Assembly: GCA_000149225.2 (NCBI GenBank)
Contig: CM000694.1
Span: forward strand, 1,241,623 to 1,305,622
DNA from: Lachancea kluyveri NRRL Y-12651
Lineage: Eukaryota; Ascomycota; Saccharomycetes; Saccharomycetales; Saccharomycetaceae
Direction of reading: 5' to 3'
Length of the DNA stretch: 64,000 bases
Part shown: in pieces, positions 45,595 through 56,017 of the stretch
Layout: each line of letters opens with the position of its first letter
Position numbering within the stretch: position 1 is the stretch's first letter
Position numbers and translations under genes: made by a program
The notes under the pieces: model-generated
Seen by the model: only the letters and a program-made list of their open reading frames with translations
Databases searched by the model: none
What the model was told of the DNA's origin: nothing

Positions 45595-46185
45595 CTAACC
45601 AAATATACTGTCAATGGCGGATTTGTTTTTCCTCTTTTTCTTGTCTTTTTTGTTCTTTTTAGTTTTAAGTAGGTTTACAGAGGGTTTAGTATTGGAGGTT
45701 ACTCTACCAATAATTTCTGTGGAGACCTCTTCACCTAACTCTTCACCTGCAATATTCTGTAGTTCAGATTCAGTGACATCGTCTTGCTTAGTGGTGTTTT
45801 CTTTGATGCAGCCAAGTATTACAAACTTTTGCTTATATCTGTCCATGGTCTCCATATAGATGCAGTATATCCTCGCTAAAAGTCCCACGAGAACCACGCC
45901 TAGTGTGACAAATTGGCCCAGTTTAATAACACCGTTGAAACTGTAATATATCTTCGATAGCTGTTTCTTTAACAGACGATTGATCAAAGAGTGCAAACGT
46001 ATGACATCCTTGTTCTTCGGAACCTTATGCAACAGTTCCAGTACCTGTGTTACATTTCTTTTCAGGATACTAAACTCTCTCCACCATTTGGATACACGAT
46101 GTTGGTTCTTGTTCCTGTGATATACCAAATGCAGAATACGGTATTCTTGGTGTAGCCTATTGACCAAATCGTTTGACTCAGACAT
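45595..46185 (-). CDS. RMP1: RNase MRP subunit Rmp1
   Basis: Rmp1 (196 residues here, 201 in S. cerevisiae) is a protein specific to RNase MRP, which processes pre-rRNA and some mRNAs. The 'LHQEYRILHLVYHRNKNQHR' block, the 'YYSFNGVIKLGQFVTLGVVLVGLLA' stretch and the C-terminal Lys-rich 'KKRKNKSAIDSIFG' match S. cerevisiae closely. I chose the ATG at 46185 because it aligns with the S. cerevisiae start. The frame remains open upstream through another ATG at 46293, which would add 36 residues. Confidence 0.9.
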   Translation of the reverse strand: MSESNDLVNRLHQEYRILHLVYHRNKNQHRVSKWWREFSILKRNVTQVLELLHKVPKNKDVIRLHSLINRLLKKQLSKIYYSFNGVIKLGQFVTLGVVLVGLLARIYCIYMETMDRYKQKFVILGCIKENTTKQDDVTESELQNIAGEELGEEVSTEIIGRVTSNTKPSVNLLKTKKNKKDKKKRKNKSAIDSIFG

Positions 46186-47239
46186 TTGGTTTTGACTTTT
46201 GTCTTTTACTTTTCCTTCCCCAACGTAATGTTCTTTACGCTCTGCAAAAGTTTTCAACGCAATGTGCGGATTATGCTTGATGACAACGGACATCCGAAAA
46301 TAAGCGACTCTTGATTCTTTCAATCCAGTCTTGGATACTTTTACTTCCTAGTTTAATGTTGGAAAATGTCTTCAAGTAGATGTGTCAGGGAAATTTCTGT
46401 TTTTCCATTATTTTAATACCTAGCTATCCATCGCATGCATCATCAACAATAGACCAATGAGGACGGCAACGTCAATACGTATCTACACGTTGTAATGACT
46501 AAAATACCGAAAGAGCCTAACATTGACTTATGTAAAATGAAACACTAAACGTGATTGGCATGAGAAATTTGTAGAACACATAGTGCTTGGTGTTATATCA
46601 CAACAGCTATCCTGGCATGTGGGAAGCTTCACTTCTTCTCAATCAGAAACACAATGTGATTCCAAGATTGCGCGAGAAGGTATGGAGGGTAGAGAACACT
46701 AGGTACACGTTGGATTGACAACACATTTTTCCGGAGTTTATTGAATTACAACCCGGTTCCCAACAAGAGGAATACATGTGCTGCTCCAACAACGTGCTGT
46801 AGGAATTACATGTTAAACTACACATTGTGCTAATTCAAGAGAAGCAATTGGAAACAATGAGAATCCCCAACTCTCATAAGACAGTGAATTCTAAGCCCTG
46901 AACGTGGTAGGTGTAAATACGCGATATGGGAGCAAGATATTTCCGACAATACAAATCACAGCAATAAGTGGCTTATAACAGGGCGTTAAGCAGACTCAAC
47001 TTGCCAGGCCAGAGTGTATTAAATAAGTATTTAGGTTACTGCTCAAATCGGACGTATATAAAGGAAAAGGTGTGGAGAAGTTGCAATGCATGTATACACA
47101 GAACACAGCCATCGGCAGCGTTTAGTACAAAAGCATGAGTTTTTTTCTGTAGCGTCTTGATTACGTTTGCTATTATTTTCAGCAAAACATTCGCATGGTT
47201 ACTTCATACAAGGCTCGAACAACTCAATTGTAAGCAAAA
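46186..47239. other. 1.05-kb divergent spacer RMP1/ACF2
   Basis: No gene is recognised. A TATATAAA box at 47055-47062, about 178 bp before the ACF2 ATG, is the only clear promoter element. I looked for tRNA, LTR and snoRNA features and saw none. Confidence 0.45.
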
Positions 47240-49549
47240 ATGAACCAATATCCTGCTGGACCTCCATTACCACCTAGACCAAACAGTACTCCTTGGGACT
47301 ATACGGTTACTCCAGCGTTGCCCCCAAGAGTAGCTATTGATAGCCCCGATATGAATGCCACTCCTCCACTGGGACCCAGACCGACTTTTGACAACACTAC
47401 TAGAAACAAAGTTTTTGAAATAAGCACAAGTCTTTCTTCCACTCATATCTCTACTAAAAATATATTTTCTGAACCGATATCTGTAGATGAACCTTTGAGT
47501 CAATTTAGTAGGGTTAATCATGAGGTTTCCCTCCCCGTCAATATATCCAATAGTAATAAAGCAATTGAAACTAATAAGTTTTACGGCAACATGCTATTAG
47601 GTGGACAAGCAAATGCCACCTGGACTCACCCATATTCTCTCTGGTGGTCTAAGGACTCTCACTATGGAATTGCTGTCGCCCACATCCAGGACTCACAAAA
47701 AGTTTTTTCCGAGACCACTCCATCACAATACTTCTTTAGCCCCATTGGCATTAAATCTTTCGTTTTCAGTGCCACAGCCTTCAACTCTGTTACTGATATG
47801 AGTTTAGGGTTTTCAGAATTGAAGCATTTATCTACTAAACTTGAGTTGAGGAAATCTGACTCGGAGTATATTTTACTACCATTAGTCCAGGGCATGGGGT
47901 TTGTCACTGCCATTTATTACAATTTAACGCCAACTTTTTATTCAGCCGTCGGTTTTAGAAGCTTTTCTAGTGACGTTTCCCCACGCAATGGCATTAAGAA
48001 GTATAGGATGGAGTTGGAAAATGGAGTTACTTGGCTATTGTTCGTGACTATCCCAGAAAATCAGTCACTTTCTTTAAACATAGTTAATGGCAATACTATT
48101 GTTGGTGATCAATGTGTCAGTCATTGCGTTTTCCAAATATCTGCTGATACTGTACCCGAAATCGATTCTGCAGCTGGTTGCTATCCAGTTTTATGTACAT
48201 TGGATGGGTCTATCGAAGGTTCTACCGGTAGTTACAGCCTGAATTATACTAATGAGGGCAGCTCAAATAGTGGGACTAGTTTGATGTACGCTTTGCCTCA
48301 CCATGTTGATTGTTTTACCTCTGTAACTTCTAGCAAAAAAACTAGCTCTATGTTGGATTCCACCGTCCGTGGAAAGGTGACAGGCTATTTGACTAATAGT
48401 TTTCAGATGGAAGTCACTGTACCTCATGATTTAGAGTTTCAGCCATATACAACAATTAGTGGTAAAGGCAATCCGTCCTACTCGGAAGATGTGAAAAATG
48501 CCGTCAGGGCAGCCGCCGCCGATGAAGCGAACGGTGATGTCTTTAACGAGTCTAATTTGGATTCTATGTATACTGCCGGAAAAGTCTTGGCCAAGTATGC
48601 ATGGATCTTATATTGCTGTCAATATGTGATTCAGGATTCCTCTTTGGTACGCCTGTTGATGCCCAAACTAAAAGATGCCATGGCACGTTTTACGGGGAAT
48701 GAGCAGATATTACCCTTACAATATGATAGGACCTGGGGCGGGATCATATCATCAGGACAGAGTTCCCAAGATTTTGGTAACTCTTACTACAACGATCACC
48801 ACTTTCACTACAGTTATCATGTTATCGCGGCCGCAATCCTTGCCAAAGTTGATAAAGATGCGGGAAATGGCGACTGGTTGAATAGTAACAAAGCGTGGGT
48901 TGAGAATTTAATAAGGGATTACGCCAATCCTAATGAAGCTGATCCGTACTTTCCTGTTTTCAGATCCTTTGACTGGTTTAATGGTAATTCTTGGGCCAAA
49001 GGCTTGTTTGAAAGTGGTGACGGCAAAGATGAAGAATCAAGCTCTGAAGATGTTAACTCAGCATACGCATTAAAGTTATGGGGGCTTGTTACAGGAAACA
49101 GTGATTTGGAAAGCATAGGTAACTTACAACTAGGTGTTTTGAATAAATCTTTAAACCATTACTTTCTGTATTCGGATGATAACACTACAATGCCAACATC
49201 CTTTATCCAAAACAGAGTCAGTGGTATATTGTTCGAGAATAAGGTCGATCATACAACTTACTTTGGTAACAATCTAGAGTATATCCAAATGATTCATGCT
49301 ATTCCAATAACTCCAGCATCTTCCTTTATTAGATCTCCGACATTTGTTGAAAAGGAATGGGAACAGAAATTGAAACCTATCGTGGACAACATTTCTGACG
49401 GCTGGAAAGGTATTATAATGTTGAATGTTGCCTTGTATGATCCGAGTACATCTTATTCTTTTTTTAGTGGATCAGATTTTTCTAACAATTATTTGGATAA
49501 TGGTCAGAGCAAGACTTGGTCTTTGACTTACTCTGGCGCATTTGCTTAA
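47240..49549 (+). CDS. ACF2: endo-1,3-beta-glucanase, GH81
   Basis: Acf2 (769 residues, 779 in S. cerevisiae) is an intracellular GH81 endo-1,3-beta-glucanase; the S. cerevisiae protein was also found as a factor for cortical actin assembly in vitro. There is no signal peptide. A Pro-rich N terminus ('PPLPPRP', 'PALPPR', 'PPLGPRP'), possibly SH3-binding, precedes the catalytic domain. The domain contains the 'NDHHFHYSYH' motif with Asp519 and a Glu cluster at 598-603 followed by 'VNSAYALKLW'; these are the candidate catalytic acids by comparison with the family. Confidence 0.94.
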   Translation: MNQYPAGPPLPPRPNSTPWDYTVTPALPPRVAIDSPDMNATPPLGPRPTFDNTTRNKVFEISTSLSSTHISTKNIFSEPISVDEPLSQFSRVNHEVSLPVNISNSNKAIETNKFYGNMLLGGQANATWTHPYSLWWSKDSHYGIAVAHIQDSQKVFSETTPSQYFFSPIGIKSFVFSATAFNSVTDMSLGFSELKHLSTKLELRKSDSEYILLPLVQGMGFVTAIYYNLTPTFYSAVGFRSFSSDVSPRNGIKKYRMELENGVTWLLFVTIPENQSLSLNIVNGNTIVGDQCVSHCVFQISADTVPEIDSAAGCYPVLCTLDGSIEGSTGSYSLNYTNEGSSNSGTSLMYALPHHVDCFTSVTSSKKTSSMLDSTVRGKVTGYLTNSFQMEVTVPHDLEFQPYTTISGKGNPSYSEDVKNAVRAAAADEANGDVFNESNLDSMYTAGKVLAKYAWILYCCQYVIQDSSLVRLLMPKLKDAMARFTGNEQILPLQYDRTWGGIISSGQSSQDFGNSYYNDHHFHYSYHVIAAAILAKVDKDAGNGDWLNSNKAWVENLIRDYANPNEADPYFPVFRSFDWFNGNSWAKGLFESGDGKDEESSSEDVNSAYALKLWGLVTGNSDLESIGNLQLGVLNKSLNHYFLYSDDNTTMPTSFIQNRVSGILFENKVDHTTYFGNNLEYIQMIHAIPITPASSFIRSPTFVEKEWEQKLKPIVDNISDGWKGIIMLNVALYDPSTSYSFFSGSDFSNNYLDNGQSKTWSLTYSGAFA

Positions 49550-49839
49550 TCTGGGTGTCTGTCATAGAGCTTTACAAAATTTTTAAGCTATTGAGCTTCT
49601 TAAATCAGAACACACTTTAATATTATCACCGGTGCCAAATAACACTTTTATATCTCTACTAAATAGAATGTCTCAGATTCAATATATAAAAGGGCGCCCA
49701 GCCTAGACTATTTATATCATTCTAAACGTATCATTTAAGTATCTGGATGCGATAGTGAGCCGAGATTCTGTTTAGCTTTAGTCGCGCTCTAGGATAGTGT
49801 AATCGGACTAAAACGCCATCAAAACTCAGAAACTATTAT

Positions 49840-52011
49840 ATGTCTGACCTAATTGAACTGCAAAGGAATTGTATGTTGACCTGCTTAAGAAATCAGTTTT
49901 CTATTCGCTTATTTACTAACCCGTTCATAACAGATATCCTGTCCTTTTTAAACGACATTCAAACAGAACATAATATCAAGTTTTTGGTTATCGATGAAAC
50001 TGTCGAAAGACTGTTAGACTCACTCTTTGCTGATCGAAATGAGCTTTTGAATTACGTGACAGCTGTAGATAGAATCGATTCTACGAAGAGAAAGGGCCAA
50101 CCAACTGTGGAGGCAATTTATCTCTTAAAGCCAACTAAATTCAACATTAGTTGTATGGATGCGGATTTTAGTAATAGGCCTCCAAAGTACAAAAGATCCC
50201 ACATTAGGTTTTTGCCAGGGTTTTCTGAACATATAGTGAGATTTTTCGATTCCAAGAAATACATTCCTCAGTATATTGGTTCTTTGGCCGAAATCAATTG
50301 CGGATTCATCCCCAAAGAAGCCCAGTTCTTCGAAACTATGGGCATTGATCAGCCTCTGCAAGTTTTCTTTAATGAGCAGTGCAGCGACCTAATAGAGAGA
50401 AACATCACCAAAACAGTCCAAAGCTTGTTAAACATCTGTATAGTGACTGGAGAGTATCCAATCGTCAGGTATTACCAGCCATCTTCAGAGGCATATGCAT
50501 TAAGTAAAGCCACGATACTTGCTAAGAAATTGGCATTTGGATTCCAAGAAGCATTGGATGCATACGCTCGAGGAGACGAAAGTTTTCCGCCCCCATCCAC
50601 GAGGCCTAGGTCTGTTTTCATAATAACAGATCGTTCACTGGATTTGTTTAGTCCGGTGCTCCATGATTTCTCTTACCAAGCAATGGCTTACGATCTGGTC
50701 CCAGAGTTGGATCCAGTAACAAACGTTTATCATTACAAAGCAGAAAACGAAAAAGGCGAAGAAGAGGAGAAAACATCGAAACTACTGGACTTGGTTGATC
50801 CAGATTGGTGTGAGTTAAAACACCAACATATAATTGATGCCAGCGAATATCTTTCAGCTAAGATTAATGAGTTAATTACCAAAAATCCGCTACTGGTAGA
50901 TAGGGCAAACGTTAAGACCACCACTGACTTATTAAGTGTAGTGGCACATTTGAAAGACTTTGATGAAGAGAGAAGAAGGATAATACTGCACAGAACTTTG
51001 ATTGATGAATGCATGAAAATTAACGAACAAAGACACCTGGCAGAATTGGCTGATTTTGAACAAAACTTGGCTGGATTCGGCCATGATTTTGAAGGTAATA
51101 AATGTAAACACTTGACGGATGATTTGATCAAAGTTTTGTGTAGCAATTCTGCAAACATCACTGATAAAATCCGCTTCATAATGATATATGCCTTGTATCG
51201 TGGTGGGTTGACAGAATTGGACTTTGTCAAGCTCCTCTCCTTTATTGGCGTCAACACTGGCCACAACTTTTTTCAACACTTTATGACTTTGTTCAAAAAC
51301 TTCCATTGTTTAGGTTACAAATTGGTTAAAGAAAAGCCTGGTGATAAACCTTTCAAAAAAGTTTGGCATCATGACACAACTGTTAACGATCCGAATATTT
51401 ACAATACTTCTAGATTCATACCTTCTGTCGGAAACAATTTATCAAAAGTTATCTCTAATCCATTGTTACTGAACGAAGCTGAATTTCCATATGTTAAAGA
51501 CAAACCCATAGAGCTTCTAGAACTAGATTCTGTCTCGACAGGTGTTTCCTCGACAACTTCGTCAACTTCATTAAGAAATCCGAGACACAAGGCTGCATGG
51601 GCAAAAAATACCTCCCAGTTCAGAGCACCAAGGCAAAGATTTTTCTATTACGTCCTCGGAGGGCTTACCTACTCAGAAATAAAAGCCGCGTATGATCAGT
51701 CTCGTTTAAAGAATAAAGATGTTTTTATTGGGAGTGATTCCACGTTTACCCCTTTACAGTTTATGCAAAATGTTGAAAGATTATCTGAGAGTAGAGAATT
51801 GTTGAGATTGAAAGACGATCAACCTGAGAAGGAAACAGCTCCGGATTTCTTATTTGATAGAGGTGTCACTGTGTCAGCCGCTGCTCAACACGTTCATACT
51901 GTTTCGCACCAAAGAACCAATAAAGATGCTACTCCGCGCATGCCAGCTCCCCCTGTGGAACCAAAAGAAAAGAAAAGACACAAGTTTACTAAATTTTTAA
52001 GATCAAAGTAA
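49840..52011 (+). CDS. SEC1: SM protein Sec1 for exocytosis
   Basis: Sec1 (723 residues, 724 in S. cerevisiae) is the Sec1/Munc18 protein that binds assembled Sso-Sec9-Snc SNARE complexes at the plasma membrane. The family segments are present: 'LVIDETVERLLDSLF', 'PKYKRSHIRFLPGFSEH', 'SVFIITDRSLDLFSPVLHD' and 'FFYYVLGGLTYSEIKAAYD'. A basic tail ends in 'KKRHKFTKFLRSK'. A 12-bp purine repeat follows the stop codon. Confidence 0.95.
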   Translation: MSDLIELQRNCMLTCLRNQFSIRLFTNPFITDILSFLNDIQTEHNIKFLVIDETVERLLDSLFADRNELLNYVTAVDRIDSTKRKGQPTVEAIYLLKPTKFNISCMDADFSNRPPKYKRSHIRFLPGFSEHIVRFFDSKKYIPQYIGSLAEINCGFIPKEAQFFETMGIDQPLQVFFNEQCSDLIERNITKTVQSLLNICIVTGEYPIVRYYQPSSEAYALSKATILAKKLAFGFQEALDAYARGDESFPPPSTRPRSVFIITDRSLDLFSPVLHDFSYQAMAYDLVPELDPVTNVYHYKAENEKGEEEEKTSKLLDLVDPDWCELKHQHIIDASEYLSAKINELITKNPLLVDRANVKTTTDLLSVVAHLKDFDEERRRIILHRTLIDECMKINEQRHLAELADFEQNLAGFGHDFEGNKCKHLTDDLIKVLCSNSANITDKIRFIMIYALYRGGLTELDFVKLLSFIGVNTGHNFFQHFMTLFKNFHCLGYKLVKEKPGDKPFKKVWHHDTTVNDPNIYNTSRFIPSVGNNLSKVISNPLLLNEAEFPYVKDKPIELLELDSVSTGVSSTTSSTSLRNPRHKAAWAKNTSQFRAPRQRFFYYVLGGLTYSEIKAAYDQSRLKNKDVFIGSDSTFTPLQFMQNVERLSESRELLRLKDDQPEKETAPDFLFDRGVTVSAAAQHVHTVSHQRTNKDATPRMPAPPVEPKEKKRHKFTKFLRSK

Positions 52012-52057
52012 GTAGATGATTTATAAATCATTTCACAACATACGTGATAGGAATGAT

Positions 52058-52121
52058 AAAAAAAAAAGGAAGAAAAAGGAAAAGAAAAAGGAAAAGAAAA
52101 AGGAAAAGAAAAAGAAGAAAA
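52058..52121 (+). repeat. homopurine tract with 12-bp tandem repeats
   Basis: A 64-base purine-only run made of about three and a half copies of GAAAAAGGAAAA, after an A-run. It lies in the 126-bp gap between the convergent stop codons of SEC1 and the unrecognised gene. Confidence 0.95.
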
Positions 52122-52137
52122 TAGAACAGAATGCATT

Positions 52138-53271
52138 CTACAGATCATATTTTTTTACTAATTTTTCCATTTTCTTTAAAGATCTTGGAGTCTTTGGTTT
52201 GTGGCCTTGTTTCTGCTGCTGCTGCTGCTGTGGTGGACGCGGGGGCAGTGTGCCTGATCTTGACTTTAAAGATTGGTTATTCACAAGCACATTATTTTGT
52301 TGTGTATAATGCTGGGCTGGTATTTGTTGTTGTATCTGGTGTTGTGGGATATTTTGATAAAAAGGAAGTTGTCCTGGGACCATGGAATATGGAAGACTAT
52401 GAAGTGTTAGTTGTGGAGCAGTGTATGTATTGGGCCACGTGTATGGGTTTAATTCATTATTCCAATGATTATTTACTGTTGGTGGAATGCCGATCGCAGG
52501 TACCGTCATATAAGCTGGAGATGAACCATTATTATCAGTTTTCATGTATGTGATGTTTGTTGTAGGCACTCCATGAGCCGTTCTGCTTTCTGTGAGCTCT
52601 ATTCTACCCTTCTTGTAAGGGGTTTCCTGTAATATACCTGGGCTTAGTTCACGTTTGCTTTTAGGATGAGGCGGTGAGGCTGGCTTTGACAATAAAGATG
52701 AGGAAGTTGGAGGCTTTGTGAGAGGAAGTGAAGGTGGAGCTTTTAGCACGCTTCCAGTCAGTGTATGATTCTCAGATGTGCCGAGTAAAGTCTTTACGAT
52801 TTCCGTATTTTTTTTGGCATTATCCAGTATGTCCTTTTTCTCGTCCACATGTTTAATATCGTTGACATTCTTCTCAGAGTCTTGTTCTTTCGATATAAGC
52901 TTTTCCATGGTTAACTGCGATCCCTCTCTTCCAATAGCTGGGACGTTAGCACGGGAAGGCATGGGGCATGTCGTTACGTCGTCAACAGACTCATTGTCTT
53001 GATCGTTTTTACTGTGAAAGGCTAATCCTCCCCTTTTCAACTCATTGTAATCCATAAATATCGTCTCTAAGTACTCTGAATCAACTTTATCAAGACGGCC
53101 CTTGCTGTAGTTTCTCTCATTCTCTTGGTGTCTTGCAGCAGCAGCTCTAATCTTCCTCTCTATTGCTAGCCTTCTACCGATGAAATCTGTGGGATTTAAC
53201 TCAGAAACTTTTTCGTCTCTAAACCTCAACAACTTGTTTGCTTCTGTAGTATAGTCGTAAGATCCTGACAT
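52138..53271 (-). CDS. unrecognised Q-rich basic protein
   Basis: I do not recognise this 377-residue protein. Residues 1-85 look folded and charged, with probable helices ('DYTTEANKLLRFRDEKV', 'GRRLAIERKIRAAAARHQE', 'SEYLETIFMDYNELKRG'). Residues 90-250 are Ser/Pro/Lys-rich and probably disordered. The rest is Pro/Tyr/Gln-rich with runs of five or six Gln, and it ends in the basic 'KTPRSLKKMEKLVKKYDL'. The composition suggests a nuclear or RNA-associated factor, but this is a guess. As I recall the S. cerevisiae map, no gene of this kind adjoins either SEC1 or DPH6, so it may have been lost or moved there. It has a clean ATG and no interruption. Confidence 0.75.
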   Translation of the reverse strand: MSGSYDYTTEANKLLRFRDEKVSELNPTDFIGRRLAIERKIRAAAARHQENERNYSKGRLDKVDSEYLETIFMDYNELKRGGLAFHSKNDQDNESVDDVTTCPMPSRANVPAIGREGSQLTMEKLISKEQDSEKNVNDIKHVDEKKDILDNAKKNTEIVKTLLGTSENHTLTGSVLKAPPSLPLTKPPTSSSLLSKPASPPHPKSKRELSPGILQETPYKKGRIELTESRTAHGVPTTNITYMKTDNNGSSPAYMTVPAIGIPPTVNNHWNNELNPYTWPNTYTAPQLTLHSLPYSMVPGQLPFYQNIPQHQIQQQIPAQHYTQQNNVLVNNQSLKSRSGTLPPRPPQQQQQQKQGHKPKTPRSLKKMEKLVKKYDL

Positions 53272-53555
53272 ACTATGTAGTTTTGTACTCTTTCATTAGA
53301 TAGTGTAGTCTTTTTCGGTAAGGTCTCAAATTTCACACATGGTAGCGACAAAAATTCGGAGAGAGGACGATTGATATTCAAACACAAAACTTCAGTTTGG
53401 AATTTACTAAAAAACAGAAGAAGAGGAGCCAAGAAAGGGAAAGAAAAGGGGGGGAACAAAAATATTAAAGTTATTTTTCATATCAATTTACAAAATGCTC
53501 AGAAATTTTACTTAAAAAAATTCTTTATATGACGCCTGAAATACTTCTGACATAA

Positions 53556-55631
53556 CTAATATTTTATATGTAAGCCGTACTGTCTCTTTTTGCCCTGATA
53601 ATCATACACAGCATTGACTGGGCAGTACTCTACGTGAGAAAAGTTTTCAAGGACTGTATGTGAAGGTGTGTAGTACAGCGTGATTTGGCAAACTTGTGCG
53701 TTTTTTATAGTACTCGACAATTCGTCGAGAGAGTCTGAAAAGAGGGTGACGAAATGCCTTTTGAGTCCGTTTTCTGAAATTGTCAAGTCTTTTGCGTCTG
53801 GAAAACAAACATCGAGCTGATTCTTTAAGGAGATTTGTTGATGTATTTGGGCAGCCAGATCATCTTCATCATAATCATCTTCAACATTCAACTCCGCGCA
53901 TGCAATCCCACCCCATTCACATAATGCATTTTTGGGAAGTTCGGAAACCCTTACAACGATTAGAGAGAAAATATTGTCATCTTTGTCTATCCATAGATCC
54001 GATTTGTATGACATTTGGGAACAGTACAGTGACCATGTCTTAGTGACAATAGGAACCATGTAGTCTTGGGAAATGTAACAAACCATGGCTAGTTGCGATT
54101 CTACTCCAATGGTGTTCTTTAACGTATCAAAGTGACGCAACGATAAAACACTTTGAGAAACAGCTTCCGAGTTTTGGTCATGAACAATGGTTTTGACCAT
54201 GTCCATAGAACTTGGAACCAATGCAATTTGGCCACTAATATAGCAGACCTTATTTCTGTCATTTTTGTTCCATATGGCTTGGGAATATGGTCCAATGTTA
54301 CAAGGACACCAGTACGATCTACCTTGAACATGTAGACCATCTTTACTATCATTCAGCATAATTTCTCCTGTATGCCTCACCAGAGCAGTGGTATCTACCA
54401 CTACGGAAAGTTGTAACGCGACATCTTTGCCTAGTAATTTGGAGCCTACGCACGATCTCGATGGCGGTAGAGGACCAATTTTCCAGATGTTAAAGAACTT
54501 GTTGTAAACATCGTTTACCAGAGCGAAGGCCGAAATATCGGATAGGATTAAAGCGCAAGACAATACTTGGGAGGGATATAGCCCCCTTTCGTTTAAAATT
54601 GTATCCAACTGTTTAAAAACATCCGAAGCTTGTTCCACAGTGGATCCTGGAAAGCTTGGTTTGAGGTTAGAAATATACAATATATTTCCCACTTCGTTGA
54701 TTGATGCGGTGGTAGAGTGTGTGCCGCTAATGAATGGAGCTAAATCATGCTGGACAGGATCCGAATCTTTCAATTCGTTGTAGAGCTCCATCCACTGTTC
54801 ATTTAAAACAGGTGGCACTGTTAAATTCCTCAGCCCGTTTTCCACCGATACATCGAGGCCCCTTTCGAAAAATTTAACATTTAGCTGGATGTTATAGACG
54901 CCGTCGTTGTTTTGGCTAGAAACCAGTTGAGTAGATTCAACATTTAGCCTTCCCTTTGTGAAAAATGGCGCATCCAAGACCATAGTCTCAAATTCTCCGC
55001 CTTCGCCGCATATGTGGACTTCATACATGTTATTTAGTTTCTGTAGAGTTGGAAAAACTTGGGGTAAAGACTTGCCCAAGTGAGTAGCATCCAATCCCAC
55101 AGCGGCAACTTTGATTAACCGAGCATCCATTTTTGGTTGTTCTTCTTCACCCTCTAGCTTGGACATTGAACACATTTCGGTCATTAATTCTAGTTGGTCA
55201 CGGTGCCATAGATAGCTTAAAACAGTAAGTCCCAATCTTCCACAAACGTCTTCAACTCTAGTACGTTGATAGGACGAAAGGATTGCACCAACACTGACAG
55301 CTTGGACGTCAGGCAGTTCGTTTTTGACGTTTTTTAAAAGTTGATACAGATCTTCAATCTCATCATCTTTGGTCGGATAGTAGTTTAAAGACACATTCTT
55401 GGATGATTGAGCCTTAATTTGGTGTCTGAAGAGAGGGAGACCAGTACATTTCCCATAATGTGAAACGATATCATGGCCTACTGTTTGAAACATGAAACTG
55501 TCCAGCTCTTGCAAGGATTCATCTAGTGGATGCAAGTTAGCCAATGCTACTAATTCATGGCCCTGACGGATACAGTGAAGAATATTGTAGCATGAGTCCT
55601 TACCACCAGAAACGAGTGCAACAAATTTCAT
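53556..55631 (-). CDS. DPH6: diphthine--ammonia ligase
   Basis: Dph6 (691 residues, 685 in S. cerevisiae) performs the final ATP-dependent amidation of diphthine to diphthamide on elongation factor 2. The N-terminal ATP-pyrophosphatase domain has the P-loop Ser-Gly-Gly-Lys-Asp-Ser at residues 8-13 and a 'GEGGEFETMVLDAP' motif. The C-terminal half contains two YjgF/RidA-like domains. The true start is the ATG at 55631; the frame is open three codons further upstream to a TTG only. Confidence 0.94.
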   Translation of the reverse strand: MKFVALVSGGKDSCYNILHCIRQGHELVALANLHPLDESLQELDSFMFQTVGHDIVSHYGKCTGLPLFRHQIKAQSSKNVSLNYYPTKDDEIEDLYQLLKNVKNELPDVQAVSVGAILSSYQRTRVEDVCGRLGLTVLSYLWHRDQLELMTEMCSMSKLEGEEEQPKMDARLIKVAAVGLDATHLGKSLPQVFPTLQKLNNMYEVHICGEGGEFETMVLDAPFFTKGRLNVESTQLVSSQNNDGVYNIQLNVKFFERGLDVSVENGLRNLTVPPVLNEQWMELYNELKDSDPVQHDLAPFISGTHSTTASINEVGNILYISNLKPSFPGSTVEQASDVFKQLDTILNERGLYPSQVLSCALILSDISAFALVNDVYNKFFNIWKIGPLPPSRSCVGSKLLGKDVALQLSVVVDTTALVRHTGEIMLNDSKDGLHVQGRSYWCPCNIGPYSQAIWNKNDRNKVCYISGQIALVPSSMDMVKTIVHDQNSEAVSQSVLSLRHFDTLKNTIGVESQLAMVCYISQDYMVPIVTKTWSLYCSQMSYKSDLWIDKDDNIFSLIVVRVSELPKNALCEWGGIACAELNVEDDYDEDDLAAQIHQQISLKNQLDVCFPDAKDLTISENGLKRHFVTLFSDSLDELSSTIKNAQVCQITLYYTPSHTVLENFSHVEYCPVNAVYDYQGKKRQYGLHIKY

Positions 55632-56017
55632 TGAAAACAAGGTTAGAGATAGAGTGCAAAGAGACCCTTGTTTTTCTCTTGTTTTTTTTTTTTTTGTCTT
55701 TGGGTAGAGTACTCTACAGTCTATCCGACAGTATTTTACGTTCTCAGCTTTTCGCGCTTCGTACGGAGGTCAATAGAAGACTGATATGTTTATAGCATCT
55801 CTAGGGATCCCACTGCAAATGATTATAACGGGTTAGACTGAAGACATCTTTATATGAGGTATTAGGCATTTACTTCTCATTGGTACTACAGTGACATCCA
55901 TTCCCAAAGAAAAGAAAAATGACTTGCGGAGCTCTCTTTGCATAGAAAACTATTAATGAGGTCGTAAAGTTACAGAGTTATTTAGAATTGAATAAATACG
56001 GCGGGAGGAATAAAGCC
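55632..56017. other. DPH6 upstream spacer
   Basis: A 386-bp spacer between the DPH6 start and the PUT1 stop (both genes on the minus strand). A T-run lies at about 55681-55695. No gene is seen. Confidence 0.4.

Noticed and set aside
20404-47239. A centromere in one of the long spacers (20404-21093, 23146-24146, 46186-47239)
   Set aside because: CACGTG (CDEI-like) sites occur, but none is followed by an AT-rich CDEII of about 80 bp and a CDEIII with TTCCGAA.
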